Position numbers and translations under genes: made by a program
Shown: positions 1 through 13,120 of the stretch, piece after piece
How the letters are laid out: each line of letters opens with the position of its first letter
Position numbering within the stretch: the first letter of the stretch is position 1
Notes under the pieces: generated by a model
What the model saw: only the letters and a program-made list of their open reading frames with translations
Database searches by the model: none
Told to the model about the DNA's origin: nothing
Origin: Xylona heveae TC161
Taxonomy: Eukaryota > Ascomycota > Xylonomycetes > Xylonales > Xylonaceae
Assembly (NCBI RefSeq): GCF_001619985.1
Contig: NW_017264193.1
Span: 1,245,726 to 1,309,725, forward strand
Direction: 5' to 3'
Length of the DNA: 64,000 nucleotides

Positions 1-3000
1 GTGATACGGAGCTACAGCCAACGCGACAAAGTGCTTTTCCTGTTGTTGCTGAGGGAGGTCACCACCAGCTATCAAGGAGGGCGCACCGCAGATTACTTGC
101 GATATGGTAGTTGGCCAGCATTGATCCCGCCATGCACGACCAGACCGGAGTGGTGTTAGTAGGGCGGCCAAAGGCGAAACGGCGTCCACACACGCGGTAG
201 GGATGTGTGGCAAGCACAGTCGGGCCCTACGGAGAGAACGGGGCCTGCCGCTTACCCTGAAGAGTACGCTTTACCCGACACGTCGGTAGGTATCTGCTCA
301 AAGCCAAAAAATCGGCGTACAATAACCATAATTCCCTGATGGTTCCATTTCACCCGGTCTCAAAGCCTGGGCAGAATTGCATTCCTGTTCTTTGTCACTG
401 CGGCGTCACTGGTGTTGATATCGGCATAGATGGTAGCCAACCAGGGACGGGACTCGCACCATCTTCCTTCCGTCCTCCAATTTGGCTCCACATCTAGGCT
501 GGTCACTGCGCTGGAGGCCTCGGAGCTGAGAAGCCACTCTCTCTCCATTTCGCTTACTGCCCGCCCTGCCGCATCTTCATTGGTCCGAAGCGACCAACCT
601 TATCATCACCTCCATAACGCGCGGAAATGTGTCAGAGGAAGCGATCAATGGATTTTTCTTTTTTACATGTAGAGTGGAGGCCTCGAAGCCGGCTCGCACG
701 AGAATCATTCGTGAGTATGCTCATCTGACAGGTGACGTGCAAACGCAAACCACGGTTATCGGAGTAGGCGGGATTCTCGAGATCATGTATTCTTCCAGAA
801 GTTGTCATCGGCCTTGCTTCAATGCACGACATTGAGTTCAATACTTGGATCGGATCGCTTCTTTGGCATGCGACTCGTTCGAGGGAGAAACAGAGGCATC
901 TCCATGAATACTCGTCTCTTGATACAGGAGCATGTGGCATTGCCAAGAGTGAAAAGAGGCTACTATGCTTGTTCGAGTGACCACTTCTACTCATTTTTCG
1001 CTACCTTTTCCAGAAGCATCTCAAATGCCTACCTAATAAGCCCGGGCGTTCGTCTATGCGCCTAGGTCATGGATGCCGCTGTGAGATGGAGTGCGATTCG
1101 ATAGTTGATCTCGAAGCATTCCAAAAACTGCAGAAAAGGGAATAGAGCAATATTATATCCGAGAAGGATGAGCCAGTGTTCGTGATAGTGATCGCTGAAC
1201 ACATGAAAATGAAAGGGTTCACAAGCCACACGGGACGAACAGGGAGCGCTGATAAGGTAATTGAATCCTATTGGTTGAGTTTCCAAACACGGAGGTAGGG
1301 CCATTTTGGTGCGATACGTTAGCTTGAAGAAAGTTGGAAAGATTAGGCTGTCGCCGAGACTGGCGGCCAACTCACCCACCAAATATATCACTTTCCATGG
1401 AAATGGAAAGGTTCTAATTAATTGGCCTTCATCCGAATTCTATTTAGATATACTCCGTAGAATAAGCGACCAAACAACAGTATTCGTTGGGAATCTCACA
1501 AGCATGTGAAACGATAACTAGCTCAAACCTTGCTTTTAGAAAGGATGCAAAATGCCCGTTCACCCGACTTTCTAGAATTAAGGGTGCAGGGCTTACGGGG
1601 ATTTGAGGAAATTTTTTAAGGTTCTCAGCGCATTCAACCTAGAAATCGGTCTCCCGATGTCGGCTGTGCAAAAGAGCAAATACCGGGATGCAAGTCTTCT
1701 ATGATATCTACGAGGAAATTGCCTACTGATACGGTCGTAGAACACCTGCTTCACCAATCCTTCCCGGCTATTGGTTTTGGATGGAAGCTTCTACAGGCTA
1801 GCTTCTCCAACGGGTGAAACAGAGTTCTTCGAAGGACCAACTTCTGCTCGCAATAATGAGACCTTACAAATTCTTCCTGACCCTTGCAACCGAGTAGCTG
1901 AACCATGCAGGGTACTGAAAAAGCCAGGCTAAAAAATGATGTGCATGTTCAAAGCAGTCCGAGTCTCCTGGTGCAGCACCGTAGCGGTTTTAGGAGACAA
2001 GAATTGTAAATCCAAAAAATCAACCTTTAGATACATCTCACATCACTGATATTCTGGAGTGATTAATAATTATCTGGCAGTTTCTAATTCCTACGCTCTT
2101 TTACACAGGGTATCTTCACAAATTTTCACGATCAGGCTAATTTCAATGTAGACGTTTCCCGTTTGGCACAGAAAAGGCCGCTTCGCTGCTATCTCGAAGG
2201 TCCTCAAAACTTGCTCGCGCCTCCTTCAGCAAGGCTGGCTCGGACCTTCCCCTTAGCGAAATTTACCTACCTAGATTTTGGCTCTTAAATTACATATTTA
2301 CTTGGTCGTGACATGCATCTCTTCCCAATTGCAAAATGAATCAAAGGCATAGCTTGGCCAATGCAGCTTGCTTGCATTCGACATGCCTATTTACCTACAT
2401 AGCTCGACAGTGAAATGAATAGCTGTCCTTCATTATTAAATTATCAGGATTCAGAGCATTGTTTCGTACTTTGATTTATGTGAGTTTGAAGGTTCTACTT
2501 TGCATTGAAAACAAGCACAACACCAATGTTCCTGGACACAGGATGATATGACTGCTACATGCAAGCATTTTGTTGACACCCTAGGTATATAATACATGAC
2601 AGTGCATCATCAAAAGTCGGTGTTGTTAGGGAAACTTATTGATTGGGTTTCAAACAAAAAAGGGAGATGTGGCAGACTGACACTAAGCTTATACCTAGAG
2701 CCTACACTTTTAGATTTCGAGATTCAGTCAAAGGTTGGGGATGATAGATATATTCTGGCAGGTTGAAGCAGTAGTGGGTTTGTAACAACCTGTGAGATCT
2801 CTTTACTGTCTTGGGTTCCTCCACGTGCCAGTATTAACCAAGTTGCAGAAATATGAGACAGAGTGAAGCTGTAGTGGCACAGGAAGCATCATAGGCGATG
2901 GTTCCAGCTTGAGAGGGCAAATAACGCGTTGAGATCACACCAAAGCCGGCTGATCCGTGCTCTTATTTTGGGCTCTTTTTCTCAAAGGGGAAATCCCCAT

Positions 3001-3182
3001 GTTGTTGACTTTAGCCGAGAATCGCGGCAAACTCCACGAACTTGAGTGCCACTGCGGAACCGTAACTGCAACAACTGATTAAAGAACTTCATTATCGAGT
3101 GTTGCAACAACATCGCCTGTTTGCGCGATCGAGTCAGGAAATAAAGATGCCCTTCTGGAGTTGACGAGAAGATAAAGTAGCG
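1..3182. other. Intergenic region upstream of sskB, no gene recognised
   Basis: Only short overlapping open frames (up to about 120 codons) lie here, on both strands, with no recognisable domain and no convincing splice chain joining them. The part from about 1.9 to 2.9 kb is AT-richer than the rest. One copy of the recurrent 9-mer TACTCCGTA sits at 1451-1459. The last several hundred bases presumably hold the sskB promoter. A gene running in from the left edge cannot be excluded. Confidence 0.5.
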
Positions 3183-6100
3183 ATGTCGGTTCGAGGAGTG
3201 CATTTTGTCGATGCTGAGCATCAGGAGCCGCATGGTAGCTCAGCAAACAGCAGCCGGAGAGGAGACCCCATAGAAGGACTCGAATTGCCACCGGCCGAAT
3301 ATGGCGGCCCGCAAATTGATGTCCCGCACACTTCTGCCTCTACCTTTGGAAACGATCTTGCTTTCGACGAGGATAATACGGAGCAAATAACATTTTCGCC
3401 CGGTCCCACGCGAGATAGCATTGCTCCCGGGGCAATAGGGCTTCCGAACTTCGCCTGGGATCCTGCAACACCGTCAAGACCACGAGGAGGTAGTGGCGGT
3501 GGCATGAACGGTGGCATGAACGGTGGCATGAACGGTGGCATGAACGGTGGCATGAACGGGGTCTACGAGAACGCTCCATCTCTTTCAACTACATCACTCA
3601 CGTCGTCTCGTCAGCAGCGCCCCGGAGGGCCGGCTCGGACACCATCTAACACCTATGCGCCTGCTCGTGGACCATCACAATATATTCCTTTTCATTCGAC
3701 ACGGCAGAGATCCTCATCTGCAACCAGATCTCGAAGAGACCCTCAAGCGCTGTATCGAGCTCAGGAGAAGGCGTATGTGCAAAGATTGCGACAAGACCCA
3801 AATATCGTGTATTACAACGAGCCATATACACCAAGCTTAGATTATAGTACCGATTCGACGTCAGATGATGAATCTCCATCTTCTGAGGTACAATTCGACA
3901 ATGACAACTATGATCAAGAGACTTTGCTTTACTACGGAAATGACGACATTGAACTCTCGCCGGAGGAGTTGAAGATACCAGCAAATCGGGAAAGGTTGGA
4001 ATGGCACTCTATGCTTGCATCGGTTTTGACAGGAGACGTTGTTAAGCAAGAGAAGAAGCGTTTGATTGGAGGACCCGAGCAAAAAGGAGGAAACTCGTTG
4101 AAAATGGAAATTTGGCTCGGAGTGCGGTCGAAAGTTTGCGGTCGCACAGTTGCTGCTCAACAAAGGATGATTGAAGATGGCAGAGCTGCTCTGGGTCCTG
4201 TCATAGAAGAGATTATTGCGTTCCAAATCAAGGGAGAAACGGAAGTGGGAAAGCCGCCTTTTGACCAGGTCCAAGATATCGTACGCAAAATCGAGAAATG
4301 CGAGAGTCTGTATCCCACTCGATCTGCGCTGGAGACAGCTCATTCTCGAGCGGCCTCGGAGGAATTCAAAGCTAGCTGCGATGCTGTAATGGCATGGCAC
4401 AATACTACCAACCTTATCAACACGGAGCTGGCCATCCTTCGCGATTGGGTTGGCAATGACGAGCTAGACTTTTCCAAACCTCAAAGTCGGTCGACCACGA
4501 TCAGCAGCCTGTCAGATGAAATCTCTTTCATTGACCGAATTCGGCAAGAAGATGGCCTTAAATCTCTTCAGGGCGACCTCAGTACCCGGCCACCTCAGCG
4601 GGGTATGCTCGTGGGCGTTGGCGAGGTCATTACTAAAGCCAAAAATACCCTCATCGGAAATGCGGATGCGTTTGCTTTGCGCCACCTACCGCCTTATATT
4701 GAAGAGCTCTTGACGCTCATCAATTTTCCATCGCGGCTGATTCAGGAGATCATTCGAATGCGACTTCTATTTTCGCGAAAGATCAAGGATTTCTCACAGC
4801 TGAGTGTTATGATGGCCGAGCAAATGATCTCTCAATTCCGAATACTCTTAACGCTGGCAGTAAAGATCAAGCAAGAGTACACCATAATCGCGCAGCCGCA
4901 GCCAGGCTGGGACTTGCCACCGTGCATTGACGAGAATTTTGATTCAGTTGTTGTGGACGCTCTGAAGTTCTATTTCAAAATGCTGAACTGGAAATTGACA
5001 AGCAACAAGAACACCTTTAAAGAAGCAGAAATTTTGGAACAGGAGTGGGAATTCTCAACGGAAACTGGCCGGCATCTTGAGGGTGGTGATGCCGAAGTTG
5101 CTGAACAATTCAGGTATACGAACTGTCCCCAAAATTTGAAACAACATGCTAATTGAGAAACTTCAATTCGCAGTTCACTTACTGCCAAGGCTTTGACGCG
5201 TCTAACAGCACACTTTGAAAAGGAACTTCAGCGACGGCCGGAAGAGGTTCCCTCTGATATGGACAAGCGATACAAGCAAATATTGGACTCGGTCCGGGTC
5301 AGGCAGAGGAAACTATTTCGATTTTCCCGTATTTTAGGCCAACGGTTTGAGAATGCGACGGAATTCAACATCAATATCGACCTGGCACAGCGCCAACAAC
5401 TTTATGCGGCGCTCATAACTTCTGGTCATATCCTTATAGAATCAGCTAGCGCTGCTCAGAAGGGGATTTATCTGATTGCTTCTCCAGCTCTTGTTGAACA
5501 TCTTCGGGATGTTCCTGCAATTCTTGAAACATGTTATCATGCCGACGAGCAAGCAGAGGATCCATCTAATCCTTATCTCCTGATTCTAAGGCCAGAGGAT
5601 CCCTTATATTGGGACGGGCGGAGGGCAGAGATTGATGTCAGAGAAGCTCCGGTTGACGTCAAAGTGGGAAGGCTCCGACTTGTCTCAGATGGGTCTCTGC
5701 AGCGATTACAAAATGCTCGATTAGCTTTTGTTCAAGCAACTGGCATTGGCTTGGATGTGCTAGTTGAACAAAGGGCGAATCTTCCCAGGGTAAACGCCGA
5801 ACTTATGCGTATCAAAAAGACAGCTTATCAGCTGTCCAACACTATAATGGGTAGTGTTGAAATTATCCGCAATCAGACCAAAGGACTCGACTGCCAGGAG
5901 CTTATTCAAACCTGCTTCGCATTCGCCACTGAGTTCGGACAGCGGTCGCTCATGTATATGGACAACAACCGCAGGGCGATGAACAATCTCAAATTGACCC
6001 GCTTGGCCCTCGACTGGATCAGCTTTATCTGCGATGACTGCATTGCCGCCGATCGAAAAACGTTTCGGTGGACGGTTGTGGCGCTTGAATTTGCCATGGT

Positions 6101-7434
6101 AATGACACGGGGTCAGAATATTCTTTCAATCAACGACGAGGAATACGCCCGGCTGCGGTCAAAGGTCGCTGGTTGTATGTCGCTGCTGATCTCGCATTTT
6201 GATATCATGGGTGCAAGATCAACCTTGGCCGCCCAGAATGAACGACAGCGACTGGAGGCCATGGGCGGTTTTAGAAAGGTGGACGTCAGTCGAATGAGGG
6301 ATGACGAGGAGTCCTCTCGGTTTGTCCGCGAGCAGTGGCTTGCACAACTCTCGGAGATCGACGAAATTTGCAAGCAGAAACGGTCAGAACGACAGGTTCT
6401 TGGTCGAGTTTTGGAAGATTTTAATGAAGTTGATCGGTCTTTGACGTCCCTTTCCTCGTCAGCCACCAACGTGACGCTACGATGGCAGCAAGGTCACTTC
6501 ATCGGCGGAGGCTCATTTGGGTCTGTCTATGTAGCAATGAACCTTGACTCTGGCTACTTGATGGCCGTTAAAGAAATTCGATTGCAGGATCCACAACTTA
6601 TTCCTACGATTGCGCAGCAGATTAGGGACGAGATGCGCGTTCTGGAGGTGCTTGATCATCCGAACATTGTTACTTATCACGGTATCGAAGTCCATCGCGA
6701 TAAGGTCTATATTTTCATGGAGTACTGTTCCGGTGGTTCTCTTGCAGGGCAATTGGAGTACGGAAGAATTGAGGACGAGACAGTGATTATGGTTTATGCA
6801 TTGCAAATGCTCAATGGCTTGGCATATCTCCATGAGAGCAGAATTGTGCACCGCGATATCAAGCCTGAAAGTAAGCCTCTCCTGTCTTTGTCGATTTGAA
6901 CTTTCGCGAACTAACGACTATGATTTTGCAGATATTCTACTTGATCACAACGGGGTCATCAAATACGTCGATTTTGGAGCTGCGAAGATCATTGCACGAC
7001 AGGGAAAGACCCTTGGCCCAGAAGTAGCGGGTACTCGTAGGGGAAAACAGAAGTCGATGACAGGCACGCCTATGTACATGTCTCCGGAAGTCATCAGAGG
7101 CAACTCTGAAGGCCGACATGGCGCCATCGACATTTGGTCTCTCGGTTGCGTCATCCTGGAGATGGCAACTGGAAGAAGACCATGGGCTAATCTGGACAAT
7201 GAATGGGCTGTGATGTACAACATTGCGCAAGGAAACCCTCCGCAACTCCCGGCCAAAGACCAGCTTAGCGAAGCAGGAATCGACTTCCTCAAGAAATGCT
7301 TCGAGCGCGATCCATCAAAAAGGAGCTCCGCAGCAGAACTACTCCAACATGAATGGATCATGGCTATTAAACGACAAGTGGACATTGATCCCCCCACGCC
7401 CAGTGAGACGTCTAGCACCAGCAGCAGCGTGTAG
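3183..7434 (+). CDS. sskB: MAP kinase kinase kinase of the osmostress (HOG) pathway, SskB/Ssk2/Wis4 type
   Basis: Model: exons 3183-5113, 5174-6870 and 6932-7434, 1376 aa, both introns GT-AG with exact frame continuity. The C-terminal kinase domain starts near residue 1084: a glycine loop GGGSFGSV, the ATP-anchoring lysine near 1110 (AVKEI), the HRDIKPEN catalytic loop with Asp near 1205, and DFG with Asp near 1223, followed by GTPMYMSPEV. The second intron splits the Asn codon of KPEN. The long N-terminal half matches the Ssk2-type regulatory region in length and character. In the family this kinase receives the two-component signal through Ssk1 and phosphorylates the Pbs2 MAPKK, which activates Hog1/SakA. 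An unusual run of five Gly-Gly-Met-Asn units lies near residue 106. All catalytic residues are present, so it looks functional. The start is the first ATG of the frame. Confidence 0.96.
3498..3557 (+). repeat. 12-bp coding tandem repeat, five units
   Basis: Five near-perfect copies of GGTGGCATGAAC in tandem inside sskB exon 1. Each unit encodes Gly-Gly-Met-Asn, so copy-number change keeps the reading frame. It lies in the low-complexity N-terminal region, far from the kinase domain. Confidence 0.95.
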
Positions 7435-10400
7435 ACAATCTCTTCTTCTCGAGCATTTGTGCGAGAGCTCATCTTCCGTTTCTCTCTTATTGCCTTCTCA
7501 TTATATGATTCTGTTTGTCCTCTTTTTGGTCCATTATAACATGATCTGGCGTTGATCTGTTTGCACAAGCATGGAATTCATGAGAAATTTAGCGGGCATA
7601 TTTATCAGTACACGGGCGCAATAGCCAAACCTGCAGGGCGTTTTGCATTTCTTTGTTCTGTTATGCAGCATCACCTGCAAGTTTATTGAGTCGCCATAAC
7701 CAACATATATTTGTTTTTCCACCATCATGTCCTGAATAAATAGCATCCCTGCCAGCATATTTCCCTGCGTATGCCGCGTCGGTGAATTCTCCACAGCTCG
7801 TTTGGGCAACGTCTTCTTGCGCTTGTCCGCTGCACAGTGTTTCTTTTTGGAAAACAATACGATTGCCTGTACTGCGTGGTTTCTCGCTAGCTATGTGCTG
7901 CTCATAATACTATTTTATTCAACCTTATCTCTTGCGTCTTGTCTTTGACCACCCGCTTGTCTTCACAATATGACAATACTTTGTATCGGTTATTTGAGAG
8001 CCGCCAAGGTCACTAGATTAACTATTCCCAGTTTAGGAAGTATCGCCGAGATCAAGCCATAAAAATGGAGGTGTAATCGTCTGACAGTTGCCGCCCTAGA
8101 ATACCGTTTGGACAAGCCAAGTATAACCAGCGATTGATCCTTTCGCAAAGGTATTTCGCACTTTTGTCAAAAAATTGTTCATGGCATTCATGACAGGCTC
8201 TGGATTCGACAAGGGGAAAACAACCATTTTGTGCAAGAGAAAGGCTGCTTTGAAGTTCATTTGATGCAGCAGGGGAGCTTTGAGAAAGATTTTGGAAGTC
8301 AAGAGCCTGTTCTCGGTTACCCATTGATAGGGCGAGGCAGTGATTGTCTACTATATTGTAAACGGCCTAGGATACCGTCACTATCAAACCGTTCTTTACG
8401 GAGTAGAGTAGAAAGGGAATAAGCAGAGATGGCTCGGGCGTCAACAAACCTCCTCGCTCCCTTTGTGGCCCTCTCGCTTCGGGAGATTAAAGACTCGAGT
8501 GGGTTTACGCTTATGCAGTGGTCTTCACATGGTGCCTGTCGAGTATGCCAGAGCAATAGGGAAATCTTTTTGACCATGTGCACCATCCCCTTGACGATCC
8601 GTTTCAACGTTTGATTGATGAAAGTGGAGCCAATGTAGAGGGTAGTCGGTCCAACTGTCATTACTATGATGGCCGTTTCACGCAATGAAAAGTCACGCCA
8701 CACCTACTGAATCTCGACAGAATATATCTCTGTACCTTGTTCAATAAGCATTGCATATCGGTTTCTCGCGCAAGTCGCCGCCGCTTGCAAGCACAATTGT
8801 CGCTCTTTATGGAAAGCACAAGTGAAAATATCAATGTCCTACGGAATGGAGCGGCCCGCCTGCTCGCTTGCAGATGTCAAGCGGGCAAGCTGCTAGGGAT
8901 CGTTCTTCCCTTTTGTCTTCCACAGAGATATAATGGATGATATCGAAACAAGGATTAATGCGAACACATCATGTGGCCAAACATACCCCTGGACCAGCAT
9001 TGCTGGGCGGAAAGCTCTTTGGTGGGCCATCGCATGCAGAGGTTCCTGCGCCAGCTCCCCGTCCGTCGCCAATCTTGAGAAAGGTACTGACAGTTAGGGC
9101 TTGATTCATTCGAGGTGCTGGGTGCATGACAGGAACTATTCGGCCAAAGCGGCCAGATTTGTCATGATATCTTACTTGGAATCAACGCAGTGCCAGCAGG
9201 ACATCACTCAAGCCCCTACGAAGTGAGCTCGTTTCATTGGTTGGAAATGATGCCGAGAAGGGGGAATTTTCCCGTGGTTGCTTGGTTGTCGGGAACGTAT
9301 TAATGGCCGAGAGGCGGGCGACCAGAGACGACGGTGGGAGTTGGTCCCCTCGGTCGCTGGCATAACTGTACAGTCTAGCGCAGTGAAGAGCGAGAGTAGA
9401 GACAAAATACTACGGAGTATGATGCAGCAGTGGCTCACCGCCCACCGGCAACCAATCGAGTCTACCCCTGAGCCATGTGGAGCACAACGTTGGGGCTAAT
9501 GGAAGGAACAAAGTCGCAGGGCCTGAGCACTCCCTGCATCCTCGTTTCTATCCATTCACTTACCGCCTCCTGCTCTTCTGCAAATAATGCAGCTCGTGAC
9601 CCCCTTGTCAATGTATACCCTGTGCTTCCCGTCGTGGCTTCGTGAAGTCGGGAAGCAGAGGATGATGCTGGCGAATGGTTGAAGGAATGCTGTAAAATTA
9701 TATGTTGCAGTTCGCAAGGGCCTCATGAGCTGGCAGACCTTGCGTCTGAGCTCAGAGTAACAGCTGGCAGTAGACTGTACAGTACTGTGGTAATGAACAG
9801 CTTTTAACGAGTAGCGTTGCCGTAGGTGTCCCCGCAGCCGTTTCGAACGAAAAAGTTCGTCTTTGACCCCTGAAATCGTCAGTGATAAGCTACAGGAGCT
9901 TCCCGCCGTCCCATCCGAATAGAGCCACACCAAGAGATTTAGGTAGGAACGCTTAACTACAGTAGAGGTCCAAGTAGCGTATAGTGGGTGGGTGGTGCCT
10001 TGGCCTCGTGCCAACTCAACTTTAGCACGGTATTGGTTCAAGAGCAAGACACCAAAATACACCCCATCCACATATCATCTTTCCGTCCGTCGTCCACCAC
10101 CATCGCCACCACCACTTCCTCTTCCTTTTACCCCTCGTCATAGGCTGCGAGGGGTTTCTTGTCTCCTAGCATCGCTAATAGTAGTCAGTGTTTCATTTCG
10201 TGACCATCTTGGCTGGCCTGCGATGCTCATCATGCACGGCCACGCTGCCGGCCCCCGCTCAGGACGTCAAGCTCTTCTTGTCCGTCTGCTAGAGTGGATC
10301 ACATCACTGGTTCAAGACGGTGAAAGGCTCACGAACCATGGACAAATGCCGAGTGGACATGTCTGTCGGCTGAACTAAGCATGACCACCTCATACGATGT

Positions 10401-11094
10401 CGATCTTTATTCGCCATCCTTTATATCCTCTTTTCAATCCTCCAGTTTTCCCTCCCCGTGTGTATATGTAGTGCCCTTCTGTCACTCCGGCTCTTGTCAA
10501 CGGTGACTCAAAGGTCCTTTGGCTCAAGTGCTCTTCAAATTGGGTGTACAAGCTGATGTCCCACCGCAAAACATCCAATTCATTCTTATTTGCATGCTGT
10601 CTCGCTCAATTCTAAAACTCTCTCTTTGCCTGTCGCTCCTCAAAAGAACGCTTGCAATACTCTCCACTTTCTTTTCAACCTTTCAATTGGTGAATTGAAT
10701 TGCATATCGATGCAAGGCCTCGACTATATGGTGTTTTTGCCGGCATGAACCTCTTGGGAGAGCTTTTGCACAATGCCGATATTGGGTTCAACGAAACGGT
10801 CTTCTTTCGTACCTTATCATAACGGCCTCTCATAAGGCTCTCTTACCAAATCTCGCCGCAATTCGAAATTTTAGTCAACCGATTTGGTTCAATTGTGCCA
10901 TTCCAGCAAAGGAGCTGCGGCCTTCACCAATCCCCCGACTTCTCCACTCTTTCGGTTTCTCTCGACTACGCCATCTAAAACCCGATAATCCAAGAGCCAG
11001 CATAGCCAATTGGTCAAATTATTTTTATCCATCACTCTCTCAGTCAAAATCCGGTCTTTTTCCCCGAAACTTCTCCCATCAACCATCGGGAATC
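7435..11094. other. Intergenic region, no gene recognised
   Basis: About 3.7 kb. The longest open frames (minus strand near 8317-8703 and 9556-10071) show no domain. Exact TACGGAGTA motifs occur at 8397-8405 and 9411-9419. A run rich in CCA/CCT lies near 10075-10135, and the last 500 bases before 11095 are pyrimidine-rich in the manner of fungal leaders, so they are probably promoter and 5' leader of the next gene. Confidence 0.5.
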
Positions 11095-11715
11095 ATGTCA
11101 TCTACGACTACGGAATCTTCTGGTGGTGGCAGCTCGGATGGGAAGCGAAACCTCACAATCATTCTTTCGGTCATACTTGGCATGCTTGGAATTGCCATTA
11201 TCAGTACGATCCTGTGGATAGCTCTTCGATGTATGAAAAAGAAGCCTTTGGTTAGACGAAGCATCACTCCGGTAGATGATGCTGAAATTGAAGCCTGGCG
11301 CAAAGGATTTGCCGGCGAAGGGTCCAGACCGGCCAAGGTCATGCATTCGAGCACCAATTCGAGTTCAACTGCATCCACAAGCAATGGCCTTCCCCCGGCA
11401 TGGACAGAAAAGCTTCCTCAGCCTCCACCTGTTGCTCTCGCACCGAATGCCCGCGTTGGTCTAACTGACGCAGACCAGCCCGGTGCTGCACCATTCGTTC
11501 TCCCGCCCCGCCGGCAATCCTCGTGGTTTCTTCAGCACCAAAGACGCAGATCGAGCAAGGATATGATTGCTGAAAGGAGCCCGACCCCGTTTGCCACCAT
11601 CGAACATCAAGCCTTGGCGGCTGTTGAGCCAAGTCCGCCTGACGTTCCTCATCTCCATGGACATTCTGACAGCTTTGACTTTGCTCAATTTGAGCATTCA
11701 CAAGGACTGGAATGA
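11095..11715 (+). CDS. Small single-pass membrane protein, function unknown
   Basis: Uninterrupted frame of 206 aa starting at an ATG after a pyrimidine-rich leader. A short Ser/Thr/Gly-rich N-terminus (residues 1-18) is followed by one strong hydrophobic segment (about 20-42, NLTIILSVILGMLGIAII and onward) and then a basic stop-transfer patch (MKKKPLVRR). The rest is hydrophilic, rich in Pro and Ser, with basic stretches such as RRRSSKD that could be phosphorylated. The charge pattern suggests N-terminus outside and a cytosolic tail, as in small sensor-like or adaptor membrane proteins of fungi. No catalytic motif is visible and I do not recognise the family. The TM-plus-basic pattern and clean single frame make a real gene likely. 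Confidence 0.8.
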   Translation: MSSTTTESSGGGSSDGKRNLTIILSVILGMLGIAIISTILWIALRCMKKKPLVRRSITPVDDAEIEAWRKGFAGEGSRPAKVMHSSTNSSSTASTSNGLPPAWTEKLPQPPPVALAPNARVGLTDADQPGAAPFVLPPRRQSSWFLQHQRRRSSKDMIAERSPTPFATIEHQALAAVEPSPPDVPHLHGHSDSFDFAQFEHSQGLE

Positions 11716-13120
11716 GCCCAAGTGACAGAGAACTTGTTTTTCTTCTTTCGTGTTAGAACATATTTATCTAGGATTTCATATACCCCTTTGCGCATATTTG
11801 TTTTCTTTTTTCTTTTTATACCTTCCTGTCGGGCTCTAGGTCTTGTTTACCCGGCAATGGAACACCGACGAAATCGTGGCGTTTGAAACGTGATATCCTT
11901 CTTTCCCATTAGAATTACGGCTTTATTGTGGCACGAGTTGTGTTTCTCCTGCAGGCAGATGTCATTTAGTGCCCTGTGGGCCCTTGCTTAGGTCTAGTAG
12001 CTCTTTAGCTTCTCTAAATTGAGACCATTTTCTCCATGTTAAAATAACGAAGTAACGTTGCCTGAAGTCGTGGAAGTTTGAAGCTGTGCGTTGGTTTGAA
12101 ACTGCGTGGGGTGTCAGTTTCGGCCTCCTCATACCTATCAATTGGATGCTTTCAATGCAAGCGTTTCCGGATTGCTTTTATGATCTTATTAACATGGCTT
12201 CCATTAAACATAGAGACTCGGTCTAGCCTATTCTATTATCATTTCAACCTTTCATTTCCATCTGTTCAAGACTTTCCCCGTGTGGATCCAAGAGAACTTC
12301 TTTGTTCTCCCTTCTAATTCTTGAGAGGCTTGAGTGGCTTGAGGGGCTTCAGGTTGAGACCTGACCCGGTTGCGGTTAGTATAGCTACTGTAGACAGCAA
12401 ATTTCGGTGCTTTTATCGTGTGAATGCTTGCCGTGACCTTGCGCCAGGCGGTGCCTGTCCCCAGGATCCTCTTTCTCAATCCCTCCGCTTGACCTATAGC
12501 AAGGCTTCTGAGAGCAATACAATTTGACCTTAACGATGCCAAATAAAAGCGACCTCAACAAAAATAAAAAGCAAACAAAATCCCAAACCCCGCCAACTGC
12601 CCTTACGTCTCGAAAGCTTTTGCAAAAGTCAGCAGTCGAGCCGGGGATTGAAACAAACGGAATATAAATTCCTTGAGTGCATTCACCTTCCAGTGCTGTA
12701 TCCTTAGGAACAGAAACCCTTCGCGAAACGCAGGTACTTTGTTTCCTACGGCCGTCCCGCTTCGCGGCAGCATGGTTTGTTTTCCGCATTTAGCTCGTTA
12801 GCAACTCCTCCGGCATCGTGCAAGTTTCACGCGGGCCCCTCGAAACACCACAAAACATTACCGAGCAAAGCAAAGCAGCATTTGATTCGAACGGAGCAAT
12901 CCCCAGATCTTCCGTCGCGTGCGCAGCTCGCGAAAGGCAACTGTCCGAGAGCAATCTGTTAGAGCTTCACCTCCAGGCCTTCTTCGGCGGCGGGGCTTTA
13001 TCCGCACTCCGCGAACCCGGGGACTACGTTACAGCTATCTGAAATCCATATCCTTCTTTCTAGAACGAAAACTATTTTCAAACGCGCTCTGCCGCCGTAT
13101 TTCAAGCTTTACGAAACGCC
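11716..13120. other. Intergenic region between the membrane protein gene and apq12
   Basis: Contains the 3' region of the upstream gene and the promoter of apq12. A 9-bp imperfect tandem repeat TTGAGNGGC, three units, lies at 12321-12347. No supported coding frame. Confidence 0.5.

Noticed and set aside
8317-8703. A 128-codon minus-strand open frame
   Set aside because: No domain, no supporting splice chain with its neighbours, and composition like random intergenic DNA.
9556-10071. A 171-codon minus-strand open frame
   Set aside because: It has no ATG at its start, no recognisable domain, and lies in promoter-like sequence.
12600-12665. A tRNA T-arm-like string near GGGGATTGAAAC on the complementary strand
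   Set aside because: Flanking bases do not pair into a T-stem or acceptor stem.
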